A stretch of 64,000 nucleotides of DNA from Pyrrhosoma nymphula (Eukaryota; Arthropoda; Insecta; Odonata; Coenagrionidae), in assembly GCA_963573305.1 (NCBI GenBank), contig OY754331.1, positions 13,054,868-13,118,867 on the forward strand. The letters run 5' to 3'. The notes beneath the pieces are model-generated. The model searched no databases and was not told the DNA's origin. It worked only from the letters and a program-made list of their open reading frames with translations. This document shows, one piece after another, positions 24,640 to 37,029 of the stretch. Every line of letters starts with the position of its first letter. The stretch's first letter is position 1. The translations under genes were made by a program, and so were the position numbers.

Positions 24640-25220
24640 TTTGTCCCATGTTTTTCTTTCTCTCACGCGGGAAATTTTCTTTCTCCTGTCTCTTAATTTA
24701 TTTTTCCACTTGCTCTTATTCCACTCTTCCATTCTCTTTCAACTTGAATTTCTTTCTCCGTCTTTCTTTCCCTCTCTCTCTCACGCCTCCTAACCTTTTT
24801 TTCTTTCATTCCTTCGCCGCTTGTCCCTTTCCTTTGTCACCATCGTCCAGCTCCCTGCGTCCGAGCCAACTCTCTTCTGCCCCCTGCCTTCAATTCACTT
24901 CCCCTCCCCTCCTCCAGCTCCTCTCCTTTCATCTCTCTCCCCTCCTTCCCTCTCTCGGGGTCGCTTTTATATCTCTCCTCCTGGACCTCTCTCTCTCTCC
25001 ACTTACCTCTCCCTCTCACCCCTTAACACAATTACTTCGCTCCCTCCTCCTCTTTTTTTATTTTCTATTTACGCGCTTGCCCTTTTCTCTCTCCTCTCAC
25101 GCAAACCAACTCTGTACGCCAAGTGCCGTTCACTGCCCTCACTCTCTCTTTTTCCCCACCACACACTCACTTGGTATAATCCCTCTCTTGCTTTTAAGCC
25201 ACGTTTTATTCTCCCTTCTG
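24640..25220 (+). repeat. Long pyrimidine-rich tract
   Basis: Nearly 580 bases are dominated by C and T on the plus strand, with many TCTC and CCTC runs. The long frames 24648-25223 and 24821-25378 are serine-, proline- and leucine-rich by-products of this composition, not genes. Such a tract could adopt unusual structure (triplex) or derive from an expanded microsatellite. Confidence 0.6.
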
Positions 25221-28200
25221 TAGGCTTGTCTCATCCATATTCGGCGTTTTTCTTGGTTGCATGGTATGAAAACCTAATATTCACTCTAAATCCAAGTACA
25301 TATTATATAAAACTTTCTTATATGAATGGTTTGAGGGATCAGATATTAATTTACCAGTATTTATCGTTTGCTGGTTAATGCTAAGTATTAAAGATAAGAA
25401 TAAATAGGGGAACATTGTATGAATTTATTTGATTTATTCTTAATAAAAAGTAGTTAAGCACTTTCTTGGGGAAAACGTTAACTGAAAGTTCAACCGTCAG
25501 TCATAATGCTAGAACCTCAATAAAGTTATGAATGAGAAATGAGATACTGTACTGAAAAACTATGACACATAAATCGCGAACACCACCGTATTTTATATTC
25601 TTGTATATTGGTTAATTTGGTACCATTTACTCTAAACCTGAGTTTGATATTCAATGTATACCATGGTAACATTATTTTTATATCTTATTGATTTTCTATA
25701 TTCATTATTAGTAACCACGTACTATTATCTTATCAGTCTTGCACCATTTAAATAACGAGATAACAACTCCTTTTCCTTTGTTTTCTAACCTGTATTATTG
25801 CATCTTTGGTCTTTAATCTTAGCGAATACTTCTTTTCAATTTTCAGAATTGCTACTGCCTTTGGCGTGTCTTGGTTTCCTCTATTGTATGCATCCATGTG
25901 TTTCTCTACTCAAGTGTTCTTCTTCGACCTTATACTCCCGTACGCTTAAGATCTTACCAAACATCTTTCAATAATCACCTTCTAGGAATTTCTCATTTTC
26001 GTGTGCTTGCCATTCTTCCCTCTAGTAGTTTCATTTGTGATTGTTTTCGGCATCTGTGGCACATGTCTAAGCTGTCTAAATCTTCTCGCTTTGATAAAAT
26101 GCACGATGTCCTGTCCCTGATGATTATTGTTTGTTTAATTGTTATTTCTTATCCTCCATTCATGATTTTTATTTCTGGGCCTATAGATCCCATGGATAAT
26201 TTTAATTCAAAGATTCTTAAATAACTTCTAAGTATCTCTAAATCCTAAATATGTATTGATATTTAAATGGATAAACTATAGAATTTAGTGATACTTAAGT
26301 GAAAATGTATTATGCTCAACCTTACTAAACATGCACTTCTAGTGTTTGACACAGTGCATATATTGGTAGTTACATTTATTTGACCTACATTACTTAACAT
26401 TTTACTGAAAACTGAAGTTCTTGGAGCTCTGAATAACGATGCATATAGCGGTGGCCTTGAACTTTGAAACAATGAATTCAAAGGTATTTGGCTATAGAAT
26501 CTGGAATGAGGCTGTCACTCAACCATATATCTACCCATGTCATCCCTCTTCTCCTTAGTGAAGTCTTAAAATCCAAGGTCAGAGATAACAAGACGGGCGA
26601 CTAAGAAGCTCAGAGATGTTGATTAATTAAAACTCTCCGCTGTTTAGAAAGTAATGAAAAAATGGAAATGCTTTTGTTTTTTATTCGGTAGGTCATGTAC
26701 CTTCGTTATTTTGCTCTGCTTTTGAATAGTAAAAATGCCCTTGAACCTTCAGTTTTTTAAGGAATCCCTCTTGATACAACTTTGAAGTTAAATTTGGTTT
26801 AACCTTATGCTTTACGTAACAGATCTACGTACTACTGAAGCTGAGGTATATTCTGGAGGAGACCAGAAGCTGTATTTCTTTGTTAGTAATTATTTAAAGT
26901 TATTAAAGTGTATTCCGTAGAATGAAGCAAGGAGAACCCTGGGGTATCTTTTTCCATGATCAACATACAAACGGCACTTGCGTAACTCTTTAAGTATTTT
27001 AGCCAATTCGTGAAAATTACAGAAAACTCTAGATAAAAACTAAGTAAAATAAATTAGTTATTTCATGTTCAACCGTAAAATAGGGGTTTTTAATTTGGAG
27101 ATAAACATGAATCAGGCTGAGTAAAATTGCCGTCTTGTATAACAATTGATACGTAATCATAACTCTGTCTTCACAAGATGATTTAATCTTAATTCTACTG
27201 GGAAGAAAGTTCACTCTTGAGTTATTTATTTGATTTGCGTTACTGAGATTGTATTTGAGTTATTCACCATTTGATTTATTAATTTTTTTCTAGTCCAAAG
27301 TATAGCATACCTGTCTTTAGTTAATATCAAGTTATGGTTGATTTTCTTTTGTAAATAAAGTGACATGGCATTATCAAAATATTTGCAGTGGCACACAACG
27401 TGCTGAAATGCCGATTTAGCGCGACAACATTTGATTTTTCAAGATGTATAAAATAAATTCAAAACTATGCTTAGGATAAGCAGTACGATTTAAGGCTATA
27501 AAAATGGTGTAACTCGTTGTAATTGTCTTGAAATTGGCTATCCCTAAGCTCCTTTTTCATCGCTAGCTTGTCACACGTATGTAAATGTGCTCGGTCTATT
27601 TTAAGGGAAGTCCATGCAGGAAAAATGTTAAGTTTATCATTGAATACTATTAAAAAATTTACAATAGCATTTGAAGATAAATTTATTATTTATTAATTAT
27701 TTATAATTATAATAATATAATTTATTTTTTTATTTATCCGTTGTAATAACAAATATAATAAGAGTATGAAAACATGCACTTCATTCGTGTGAACGTGTTT
27801 CGTGAGCGTGAAAATTCGTGCATTAATTCAAAAGAATTTAATTGCATTGCCGTCCAGTTCAGATGTTTATTTTGCCAACAACTCAACTGATGGAGCTATA
27901 ACGTCCAGTAATTAACCTTCTAAATGTTCCAGTTTACCGAGAAATGCTCGTAGTGTTCTTTTTCTTCTTCTTTGCCGCAACTAGCAAAGAAATCAGAGAT
28001 CCATTACAAATATATAAGATTGTCTTGTTGTTTTACTTTCAAAGTCTATATTTTACTTCTTGAAAGGGAGATATTAGTCATAATAAATGAATATATATTA
28101 TGTTTCAGAGTCAAGTTTTTGTAGGGAATATTCAATTTCGGGAAAGTGAATTGAGAGCAATTGCTATAGCTAACTTTTATTCCAGGAATGAGTCATTCTG

Positions 28201-30689
28201 CTAAAGCTTTTTCGGAACTGGGGACAAGATCCAAATTAAGGCGCACCGCAGGGATACGCAATAGTGTTTTTAATGAATAGCTGGGCTTTGCTGCCTCTTC
28301 TTTATTATGTAGTTGCGGGGTACGTCAGGGAAAATATATACATACAGGGAAATGTTATATTTCGGAAAATCGACTTTTGTCGCGTTAAATCGGCATGTCA
28401 GCCCACTGTGCAGCATAGGAGAAATTTACCTTTTCAAGTAAAACGCATGTCTTCGGCCGAAATGTTTTATCACATTAATACCTAAGCTACTGGGTATGAA
28501 AAAAATCGCCGCAACAGTCTACGGTGGTATATATTTCATTCAGTGGTCAAATAAATAGTTAAATGCGCTTGTGAGTTCACAGGTTAAAATGTTAGCGAAA
28601 TTTATAGCGATATGCTTGTCTTTCATTAACGCTTACCAAGAACTTCACAATATTTTAATCCCAACGAGTAGTCACAGGAATGACGATAAATATCTCAGGA
28701 CTCCATAAAGTCCCCTTGGTAGTTTTATCAAAATACATTTAAAACTTTTTAAAAAAAGATTGCATTGATCGTCGTTGGAAGAGAGCACAATAGTAACATA
28801 GAACAATAATAATTTCGTCATTAATGGGTGGTCAAAATCAGCAGAGAATCTCCAGAAAAGATAGGGGATACAAATAAGGAATATACAAAGAATCTCTGCA
28901 ATTCTCACAAGTGGAACGAGGCAGGAACTTTCGCACGCTCTTCACAGGCACAGGCGAGACAGCGAATGTGTGTGGTGGAGAGATTGAGGAGAATATACAG
29001 CGTGGACCACGTGAAATTATAAAAAAAGTATGCAGAGCAAAAAAAAAACATACTGGGTCGCAGGCCAAAGTAAGATAGAGTCTGAGCTGTGGTTTGAGCC
29101 CGCGGATTTAAAAAAAAAAACAGAAGAGTAGTGAATCTGACGATTCTCGCTATTTTCGTCCACTCTTTTTTTCTCCTCTCTGCGCATTGCGTGGTTAGTC
29201 TCCCAACCTTTTGGTTACCTAGTCGTCCGTCCCCTGCAGTCGGGGCTGCGGTGAAGCAGCAGCACTGCCTCTTCGTCGCGGTTCCAGCCTCACGTGGACT
29301 GGCGCCCGCGGGAAAGCTCCAGTGCGACATGAGACCACTACGCACTTTCCGCGTTGCTGCTTGACGAAAGGATGGATTTTTTTACCTTCGTCTGTTTTTT
29401 CCCTCGTGTTTGTGGGGCGTCATCAATTGGAATGGTTGACGCTCAACAAAACGAGAGAAAAAACTTCCACGTGATTCAGAGTGGTGGGATGAAGACCGGA
29501 TCGTCGGTGTAGAAAGAGTCGCTGTGAAATAACCAAGTCCTACTCACGTCACGGTGAATCCAGTGGGAATAAAGAGATGGCAGCTTCACTCCCCGGTCGA
29601 GGTTTAACCCTTACACGTCTCCTTCCACAGCGCCACCACGAGTGGATACATTTGCCCTTTTACTATTCCCACTTTAACGTTTATTTTCCTCTACACCACG
29701 CTGTTCGTGCAAAGGGAACTTGGAGTCCTATACTTGTTTCATTGCCAGACATCGAAGTTTGCTCATTATTGTTGATTCTCATCTAGAACTGGATGGTGAA
29801 AAGGTACAATGAAAATTTTTGGAAATAATATATCTGAAAAATTGAATTACGTGAAAAATAAAATCAGATTAATAAAGTGGATAAATATTTTTTTTGTGTC
29901 TCTTTGGTCGAAGAAAGAATTCCTTGATGTCTAAATATCTGCCTGTATCAAGGTACCTACTATTGCTCCTGCAGATATATTATCATTGTTAACTTTTTGA
30001 AATTAATAGTCCCCTAAGGTTATATTAGAAATGAAAAAAACTACTATTTAGTGGCTGATATACAAAACTTTGTCTTACCTCAGACGCCAAAGATATTATT
30101 AAGAAATGTGGGAACTGAGCTATTTCAATTAGTTACAAGCATGAAGTAAATAGGTAAAATTAAAACCGCCAGCGAATTATCTTGCATTGAAAAAGACAAG
30201 TCACAGAAGCACGGTGCAGCTCTCTCTATGAGCTATAAAAGTGAAACTTAGGGTATGTGTAGACAAAAGAACTTAATTATTGGTGTTGCGTCAAGGAAAG
30301 TAGCTCCGAGTGAATAGTTTCCTCAACAGTGTCCTATCGTTGCATATCTCTCTTCCCTCAGTTAAATTAATATACTACTTCATACACGTTCTTCTATTCT
30401 AAGACTTTTTATATTCAACCTCTTTAAGAGTCTCTCTCATCATACTCATGCATGTATTTCTCATCTGCTCCTTTCCCTCTTATCGTTCACTTCCATATTA
30501 TAAGTCCCTTTTATTATTCGACTGTCAAACATTCTCTTAGAATGACCAAAATCATCGATGCACGCTTCTTTTATCTTTGATTACAATAGCACCAATTTTC
30601 CTTTCCTTTGTGAACCACTCTTTTTCTGGTTCTCTCATATTGGAATAGTAATCATTATTCATAATTAGAGTAATCTACCGGTTAGGGGT
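25221..30689. other. Gene-free stretch
   Basis: No conserved reading frame or RNA was recognised. 27640-27760 is almost pure AT. 29080-29370 is richer in GC and CpG than its surroundings, without any recognisable protein. A very weak LINE-like tail on the minus strand at 25860-26110 is recorded as rejected. Confidence 0.4.
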
Positions 30690-31690
30690 AGGTTATGATG
30701 AAAGTCAGAGAATATCCAACGGACTCTTACGCGTGCCGTGCCCTTTCTACCACAAGTATTTCTTTCTTCATCTCAGCATAAGTTCTACCTTACTTCATCC
30801 CGTCCATAAATCCTAATCTCTTTCTCCCCTTTCCCACTACACAACATCCTTCCTTCGATCATGGCCTTCAGCAAACCATCGCCCCTCATTACCCCTTCCA
30901 GCCACCTACCCTGCTTTACCCTAATCTCATCTATAAGTTTCCTCTTCTCGCCCACCATGTCAAGCACTTCCTCATTTGTCTTCCTTTCCGTCCAACAAAA
31001 GTCCTTCTCCATCCTCCTACACACCCACATCTCGAAAACCTTCAGCCTACTTTCGTATTTCTTTCTCAATGTCCACGTTTCTGATTCATACGACGCCACA
31101 CTCCATATCAAGCTCTTCACCAGCCTCTTGTTTACATCCTTACTTAAGGTCCCCATCATCAGCTCCCTTCTATTATTGAACGATTCCTTCGCTAGCACTA
31201 TTCTCCTCCTAATATATTTGCTACTATGTCCTGTTTCTTCTAGCGTACTGCCCAAGTAATTAAAATTTTCTACTTGCTCCAGTTTGTGACTTCGTACTCT
31301 TATCACCAGTCTCGCTTTCTTTGTCCCAGAGAATCTCATCACTTTTGTTTTTTGTGATTAATCTGCATCCCATATTTCTCGCACTGCTTTTCCTCTGCAT
31401 CTACTAGGATTTGCAATCCTTCAATGACCAACTGACCAACGCCTGTTCGTCCGCGAATCTAAACGACTTTATCCGCTGGCCTCCTACTTTCATTCCCACA
31501 TCTAGCTCATCCAATACCTCTCTTACCATATCCTCAGCATAGATGTTAAAGAGCAAAGGCTACATCGGGCACCCTTGCCGCACCCCGCGACCTATAACTG
31601 CCCACCCTGATTCACCCTCACCTACCCTCACCTGAGCCCTCTGCCCCACATATAAGTTTCGGATCCTTTCGAAGTTCCTATCGAATAGTG
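30690..31690 (-). pseudogene. LINE reverse transcriptase fragment, RTE-like, inactivated
   Basis: On the minus strand, from about 31690 downward, the translation shows IRNLYVGQRAQVRVG, GVRQGCPM, an in-frame TAG (31560-31562), then PLLFNIYAEDMVREVL, and FRFADE at 31446-31457 where the catalytic FADD box belongs. A frameshift follows, then QCEKYGMQINHKK. A second frame (31342 to 30785) continues with EQVENFNYLGSTLEE, SYESETWTLRKKYE, RRMEKDFCW, TNEEVLDMV and GRWLEGVMRGDGLL. A further frame change gives YAEMKKEI near 30770. The FADD-to-FADE change, the stop and at least two frameshifts make it dead. It is 5'-truncated at about 31690. Clade is uncertain; the ETW and RRMEK tail is RTE/L1-like in my recollection. 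Confidence 0.85.
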
Positions 31691-34139
31691 GTACGAAAAA
31701 TATTCTATCAGAAATGCTTCATGACTACTAAAGGGCGCTGTCATACTTCTTTAAAAACATTTATGATAATAATATTATACAACAATGAGATTAACTTGCA
31801 ATGCCGGGAAATTATTGAGTAAGATTAGACTTTGACTGAAGTAACTAAATTCAACAGTATTGCCCGTGGCTTTGAAATATATTTTTAACTCAATATCTTT
31901 TGTTTAGTGACATGAATTTATGTAATATCCACGTTAGTCTTCGCATAAATTAATGAGGCTATTAATTATTCTTCCCGAAAAATATAATTCATCGTGATTT
32001 ATGAGTGAAGCTTTATGAGTGAAAATTTATGAGTGGAAAGCAAAATAAGAATTTCCATAAAATAGGCACTTTCTACCAAACCATACCGTTAAACATATCC
32101 CCAACTCGTCATTAAGGATATGTTCTCTGCTGGTCAGCCCTAAGGTTAGACCGTTAGTCTGCGCCCGCATTATCTAATCCTCGTTCTCACTTCCCAACGT
32201 TTCATCTGTCGTTTTCAGAATGTGTGCGCTATTCCATGCGCCTGTTCTAATTGATACTTCAAGAGTAAAAAAGGGATATTGAGCATAAGAGCATATTACA
32301 TATTTAAAAATGCCTACGTACTTCATTGCCATATTTGCGGCAGGCATGATTAAACTAATATGAAACATTTGTTGAGGAGCAATCTTTTTCATAAATCAGC
32401 GTCAGTGATAATGGCCTTCAAATCGGGAAGCTTTACATACATTTTTAAACAATTTAATGCGGTATCACTGCGTTTAAAACATTACTAATTATTAATTAGT
32501 GAACTCAGTCATTAAATTCATTTTGCCCAATTTCCATTAAAGTTGTGGCTTATAAGAAGGGTTATGAAGTTGCAAAACTCTGCCGATAGTCTTATGATGC
32601 TTATGATTCTTCCCAACATTCGATACGATATCAATCGTCTCTTGGATAGTATTCATATTGAAAACATCTTAATTTCCTTGCCTTTATCTTAGGGTTGGTA
32701 CTCTGTGGTGAAACATGGGTTAGTGAATGAAATGTGCGTGAAAATGTACCTAGTGAGTTGATTTTTATGATGAACATTCTTATCCATTCGGTGAAAGAGT
32801 TCACAGATGGATTAAGTATAGGTACCTATAGTGCCCCTCAACAACCACTATTTGTAGCATATTAAGCATGGTAGTATATTAAACATTGAAGTATATGTAA
32901 CATTTGATATTCCGGGAGGTTGTCTTCACATCGAAAACTATTTTCCCTACAATGATGCTTTAGTTCACGAAGCATTGCTCATCATGTAACACATCAGGTG
33001 TCAGAAGTTAAACTTTTAATTCACACTATTAGCACAGTCTATACAGTCGCGACAAGACGGACACAATTCTTGCAGCTAGCTGTTAGTAGTGCCCCAAGCG
33101 GCGAACGTGTATAACTACCGTAATGTGGGGTGAGTACATACACTTGCGCGCACTGGAACTAGAACCTATTTTCTTCTTCGTGATGTAATGGTATCATTCC
33201 TTTTGTAAATAATATTTTATAATATCTCCCCTTTTAGGATTTAATTGCATTAAAAGGAAACAGTGAGAATAAAACGCAGTTCAAGCGTATTAGAAACAAC
33301 CGTTCAAACTCATCCTGTATTTCAATCTCGCGATACAATACCGTACTTAGGATGCCATACCGGCTTTTATTGAGACTGTGTGCTGAGTGCTGCGACTGCG
33401 TACAGTGTTTTCACATTTTCACATATAGACTGTGCTATTAGTTTTTCTTAGCCATGCCTGAGGCAAGTTTACCTTGTAGTTAATTTGTATTATCCCTATC
33501 ATTGTGGTCGTATTAAACGATTATTTTTTTTAACTTTACTCATTTCACAACGCACTTCTATTTTTCGTTTTCATTACCTTTCAAAGTACAGTACGATAGA
33601 ATTATTTGCCCCTATAATAAATGGCATTCATTAATCCACCCTATCTAGGTTGCATAAGTACGATGGTGTAGTTGAATATGTAATGGTACCTTGCCTTACA
33701 TTGAACTTGTTGACTTTATTTTTTTTGTCGGATGGTTTGATGATGTAAGTTTTGCGTAACTGTCCTGAGATATTTACGAACGAATGAATAAACGATGAAG
33801 GGTAGAGGCACAACCGGAACGCTTTCCGTCCACGTTCACAAAGGCAAGCCGTCGGAAAAAAAATCCCGACGTCGCTGTCCTTTGCGTGTCAGGCGGGACG
33901 CCACGCTTAAAGAGGTAAATCTTATCTTAACTCTAGGGGAGCGATTCAGTAATATTTTCCCTTTCCCTAACTCCCTGCTAAAATCTTTAGTATTTACAAA
34001 GCAGCCGGGAGGTATATAAGCCGGGAGGAAAAAAAAAGACGTGGGCGTTTCGTGGAACCTTGCAGCTAGCGGCGCTCCGAAAACCGACTTAACTGGTCCA
34101 CTTAATTTTCCCAGAAAGGGAAAGTCATAAATCTAAAAT
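31691..34139. other. Gene-free stretch
   Basis: No gene or known repeat was recognised. A TATATAAG box at 34013-34020 lies between two copies of GCCGGGAGG and about 30 bases before GC-richer sequence. It could be a core promoter, but no transcript or coding frame supports it. Confidence 0.35.
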
Positions 34140-34640
34140 ACGGATAAAGCATTCTCGTTTCTTTTTTTTTATTCCCTCCCGTTCCACGCTCTCCCTCCCC
34201 CCCCCCTGCTATTCGTCCCCCCCCTCTCCTCTTCCTTCCCCCGTTTCCCCCATCCGCCTCACCCTCCTCCCTTATCCCTCGTGGGTCAATCCATGATTGA
34301 TTCTTCGGTGGATGGAAACCCACACACTAAACAGTGGCGCGCAGCACAGTGGATCACACGTCCTTCACTGCGCCTCTCCAGGCAACCTTCCCCCTCCACA
34401 ATCCCACATCCCCTCCCCTCCTATTCCTGCCCTCTGACGTAACGCACGCACAGGAGGCCCTATCTCCCCCCCCCTTTGCCCTCCTGCCCCCCAAAACCAC
34501 CGCCCCCCCGAAACTAACGAACCCCGGCACGCATTCCGCCGGTCGGATTTAAAGAGCAGGTCTTGACGCGACCGCCGCGCCGGCCGGCCCGAGCGAAACA
34601 GCCGTGGGATGAGAACAGGGGGGGGGGGGGGGTTCAGTGA
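34140..34640. repeat. C-rich tract and poly-G run
   Basis: 34150-34540 is C/T-rich with runs of up to eleven C near 34196-34206. 34550-34600 is CG-rich. A run of about fifteen G follows near 34618-34632. No coding signature. Confidence 0.5.
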
Positions 34641-34744
34641 GGACTCGCAGCGGAGCTTGAGGTAGGGTGGAAGAGAGAAGGGGAAGGGGGGTCCTGATTA
34701 TCGACCCGGGGCTTGGTTATCGACGAACAACAGAAACCGTCTCT

Positions 34745-34930
34745 ATATGTATGCAACCTTTCCATTCTAAGCCGTTCCCCTCCTCCTCCCTCGCCTTCTC
34801 ACTCCTCCCTCCCATTCCTCCCCCCCCCATACACCCTCGAATACTCCCGCTGTCGTCGCAAAGCTCACGCAAAACCCTATTGCTAAAAAAAAAAAGAAAC
34901 CATGGGGCTCCCTCCTCCTATGCCGTTTTT
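34745..34930 (+). repeat. Pyrimidine-rich repeat family, copy 1
   Basis: It starts with TATGTATGCAACC-TTTCCATTCTAAGCC, continues through a C/T-rich body, and ends with CCTATTGCTAAAAA and a short run of A. The same order of start phrase, C/T body and A-run recurs at 35541 and 36732. Confidence 0.55.
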
Positions 34931-35540
34931 GGTCTCCTTTTCTCCCAAGTGGAGGTGAACTTACTTTCATTCTTGACGTCGTTGACATTAACATCTCTCA
35001 GTCCTTTTTAACCTTACTTAAGAATTATATCTCAAAATGTCAGATTCCTATATTAGTCTATCTTTATCGTCATAAGATACCTGACAAAGCATTCGTCATT
35101 ATCATAACTTTAAAGCTGAACAAAACATATGACACAGAATGGGCCAGATCGGTGGTCGGAGGCATGGATGAAACTAAACCAAAGGTGGGATCACGGTTCC
35201 TCCTTTGTTCTTGTCGTTATCGTTATCCGAAACGCAAACAGCTCTGGAAGATTAATGGTTACAGTTACTGTGCTAAGAAAGCACTCTTATTAATTAGAAC
35301 TAGTGGTTCTAAGCATCTGAAAAAAAAATTGAAGAATATCGATGACGTTTTCGCTTTAAAGAGCGCCATTGAAAAGTAACGATAACGCGAGCGTACGCGT
35401 TATGGAGAACCGTGATCGTGGCCCAGGAATTTGATAAGTTAAATCCGTAGATCAATAAGTAAGCAGTCATGATTCTACAAACGTTTTTATAGTATGTAAC
35501 TAAATGACATCTTAATTTGTGATCTATATCTAATTGTCTT

Positions 35541-35725
35541 AATGTATGTAGCCTTTCCATTCTGAGCCCTCCATCTCTTTCCTACTATTCCCTCTCCCTG
35601 CCTTTCTGCTCCAACACTTTCTCGCTCCTCTATTCTCCTCTCCGAACTATGTCCCAAAAAAACGCCCCCTAAACCAGTCCAAACTCGCACACGAACCTAT
35701 TGCAAAAAACGTCACCGTCCTCTTT
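35541..35725 (+). repeat. Pyrimidine-rich repeat family, copy 2
   Basis: The start phrase is AATGTATGTAGCC-TTTCCATTCTGAGCC. After a C/T-rich body come CCCAAAAAAACGCCCC and CCTATTGCAAAAAACG, matching the tail of copy 1. Non-coding. Confidence 0.55.
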
Positions 35726-35774
35726 CTCTTTTATCTCTTTCTGGATGCCCTCCTTATTCCATTGGCGGTGTCTA

Positions 35775-36600
35775 GTACTTTCATTGGACACGTCGTTGAA
35801 TGCGCTTGTAAGTGTATTGCCACGCTGGTAGGCGACTAGCGAATCTAGTTTTTATAAAGTTAATCAATGGAAAAATTAAGCAATAAACTGTAAATTATAG
35901 TGAAAATGGTGAAGTTCAAGTGTAGATCAATCGTTGACGAGTATACTTGGTGTAACTTCATATAATAGATAACAGGAGTCTCCTCTTGAAAATGACGTGA
36001 TAACGTCGAAACCGGTTAAAGTAGCATTAAAAGTAATGTGGAAAAGTGTTATATTTTAGTAAAAATGTGACCAAATGGATCAGATGGGTGGCCATATCTA
36101 TGGATATAAATTTTCCTGGAATCTACGACTGCAAACTGTAGTTGTCTTTCAACTTATATCTTCGAGACTGCGAGGTACGATCCGCATTAAGTATGTGCAG
36201 TCTTATTTGGTCAGCAAGCCAGGCTGGGTAAGCTTTCATTGGACGCGTCGTCGAATGCGCTTGTATGTGCAGTGCAGTGCTGGTAGGCGACCAAACATCC
36301 AATCTAGTTTAAAAAGTTTATCAATTGCCAAATTTTAAGCATTCAACTGTAAACTATAGTGCAAATGGTTAAGTAAAAATGTGACCAAATGGATCAGATG
36401 GGCGGCCATATCTATGGACATAAAGTTGTCTGGAATCTAGGACTGCAAACTGTATTTCTTAGTGTAGTCTTTCGAATTTGGACTTGTAGTTTTTCAAATT
36501 ACATATTCGAGACTGGATACTCTCCGTACCGCGAGGTATTGCCCACACTAGGTATGTGCAGTCCTTTTTGGTCAGCAAGTTAGGTTGCGTAGGCTTTTGA
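35775..36600 (+). repeat. Tandem array of about 310-bp units, interrupted
   Basis: A phrase like TTTCATTGGACRCGTCGT-GAATGCGCTTGTA occurs at about 35779 and 36236. GTGACCAAATGGATCAGATGG occurs at about 36067 and 36380, and GTATGTGCAGTC at about 36192 and 36551. This gives a partial unit, a full unit and most of a third. The first unit is broken at about 35926-36057 by unrelated sequence that holds a hammerhead-like motif. No coding function was recognised. Confidence 0.7.
35984..36017 (+). ncRNA. Degenerate hammerhead-like motif in an array insertion
   Basis: CTTGAAAAT stands where CTGANGAT would be. It is followed by GACGT (stem II), a short loop, ACGTC, GAAA, the self-complementary CCGG and TT. 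The core is mutated, but stem II and the GAAA box are intact. It lies inside the segment that interrupts the 310-bp tandem array. Confidence 0.4.
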
Positions 36601-36731
36601 ATGCTGCAAATAGTAAAATAATGCAAATAATAATGTATTAATCAACTCGGATATAAGTGGCGGACCACTCAAACATATCAGATGAGCCAGATCTGTGTCG
36701 TGGGCTGCGGGATTCCCATGCCCAGTCCCCT

Positions 36732-37025
36732 CACGCATGCGACCTTTACTTTCTAAGCTGTTCATCTCGCTATCTCTCGCCGTGAACCTCATCCCTCGCT
36801 TTCTCTCTCCTCAACCCTCCCGGCATCGAACCATCCTCCACGCCCCCTGTCCGTCGAGACACACACTGACCCCGACTGCCAAAAAAACCCCGCCGACCCT
36901 TTCTCCTCGCAGTCCTTCCCACGCGACCCCTCCACCTCTACCTCTTTCCCTTCCTCTCATCCCGCCCAATCATCCACTCCACCCTTTCCTGTCCCCACCC
37001 AAACTTACCCTGCCCCCTTTTTCGT
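36732..37025 (+). repeat. Pyrimidine-rich repeat family, copy 3
   Basis: The start phrase is CACGCATGCGACC-TTTACTTTCTAAGC. A C/T-rich body follows, and GACTGCCAAAAAAACCCC near 36875 resembles the A-run section of copies 1 and 2. C-rich sequence continues to about 37025. The apparent 112-residue frame here is compositional. Confidence 0.5.
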
Positions 37026-37029
37026 CACG

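Noticed and set aside
24648..25378. Two long overlapping open frames (191 and 185 residues)
   Set aside because: They lie in a polypyrimidine tract; low stop frequency and the serine/proline/leucine content follow from composition, and no domain is visible.
25860..26110. Possible minus-strand LINE tail (an RRFRQLRHVPQMP-like stretch)
   Set aside because: Only one short resemblance, with stops soon after; too weak to call.
34013..34020. TATATAAG as a core promoter
   Set aside because: TATA-like words are frequent in AT-rich DNA and no gene or initiator is seen downstream; mentioned only as a possibility.
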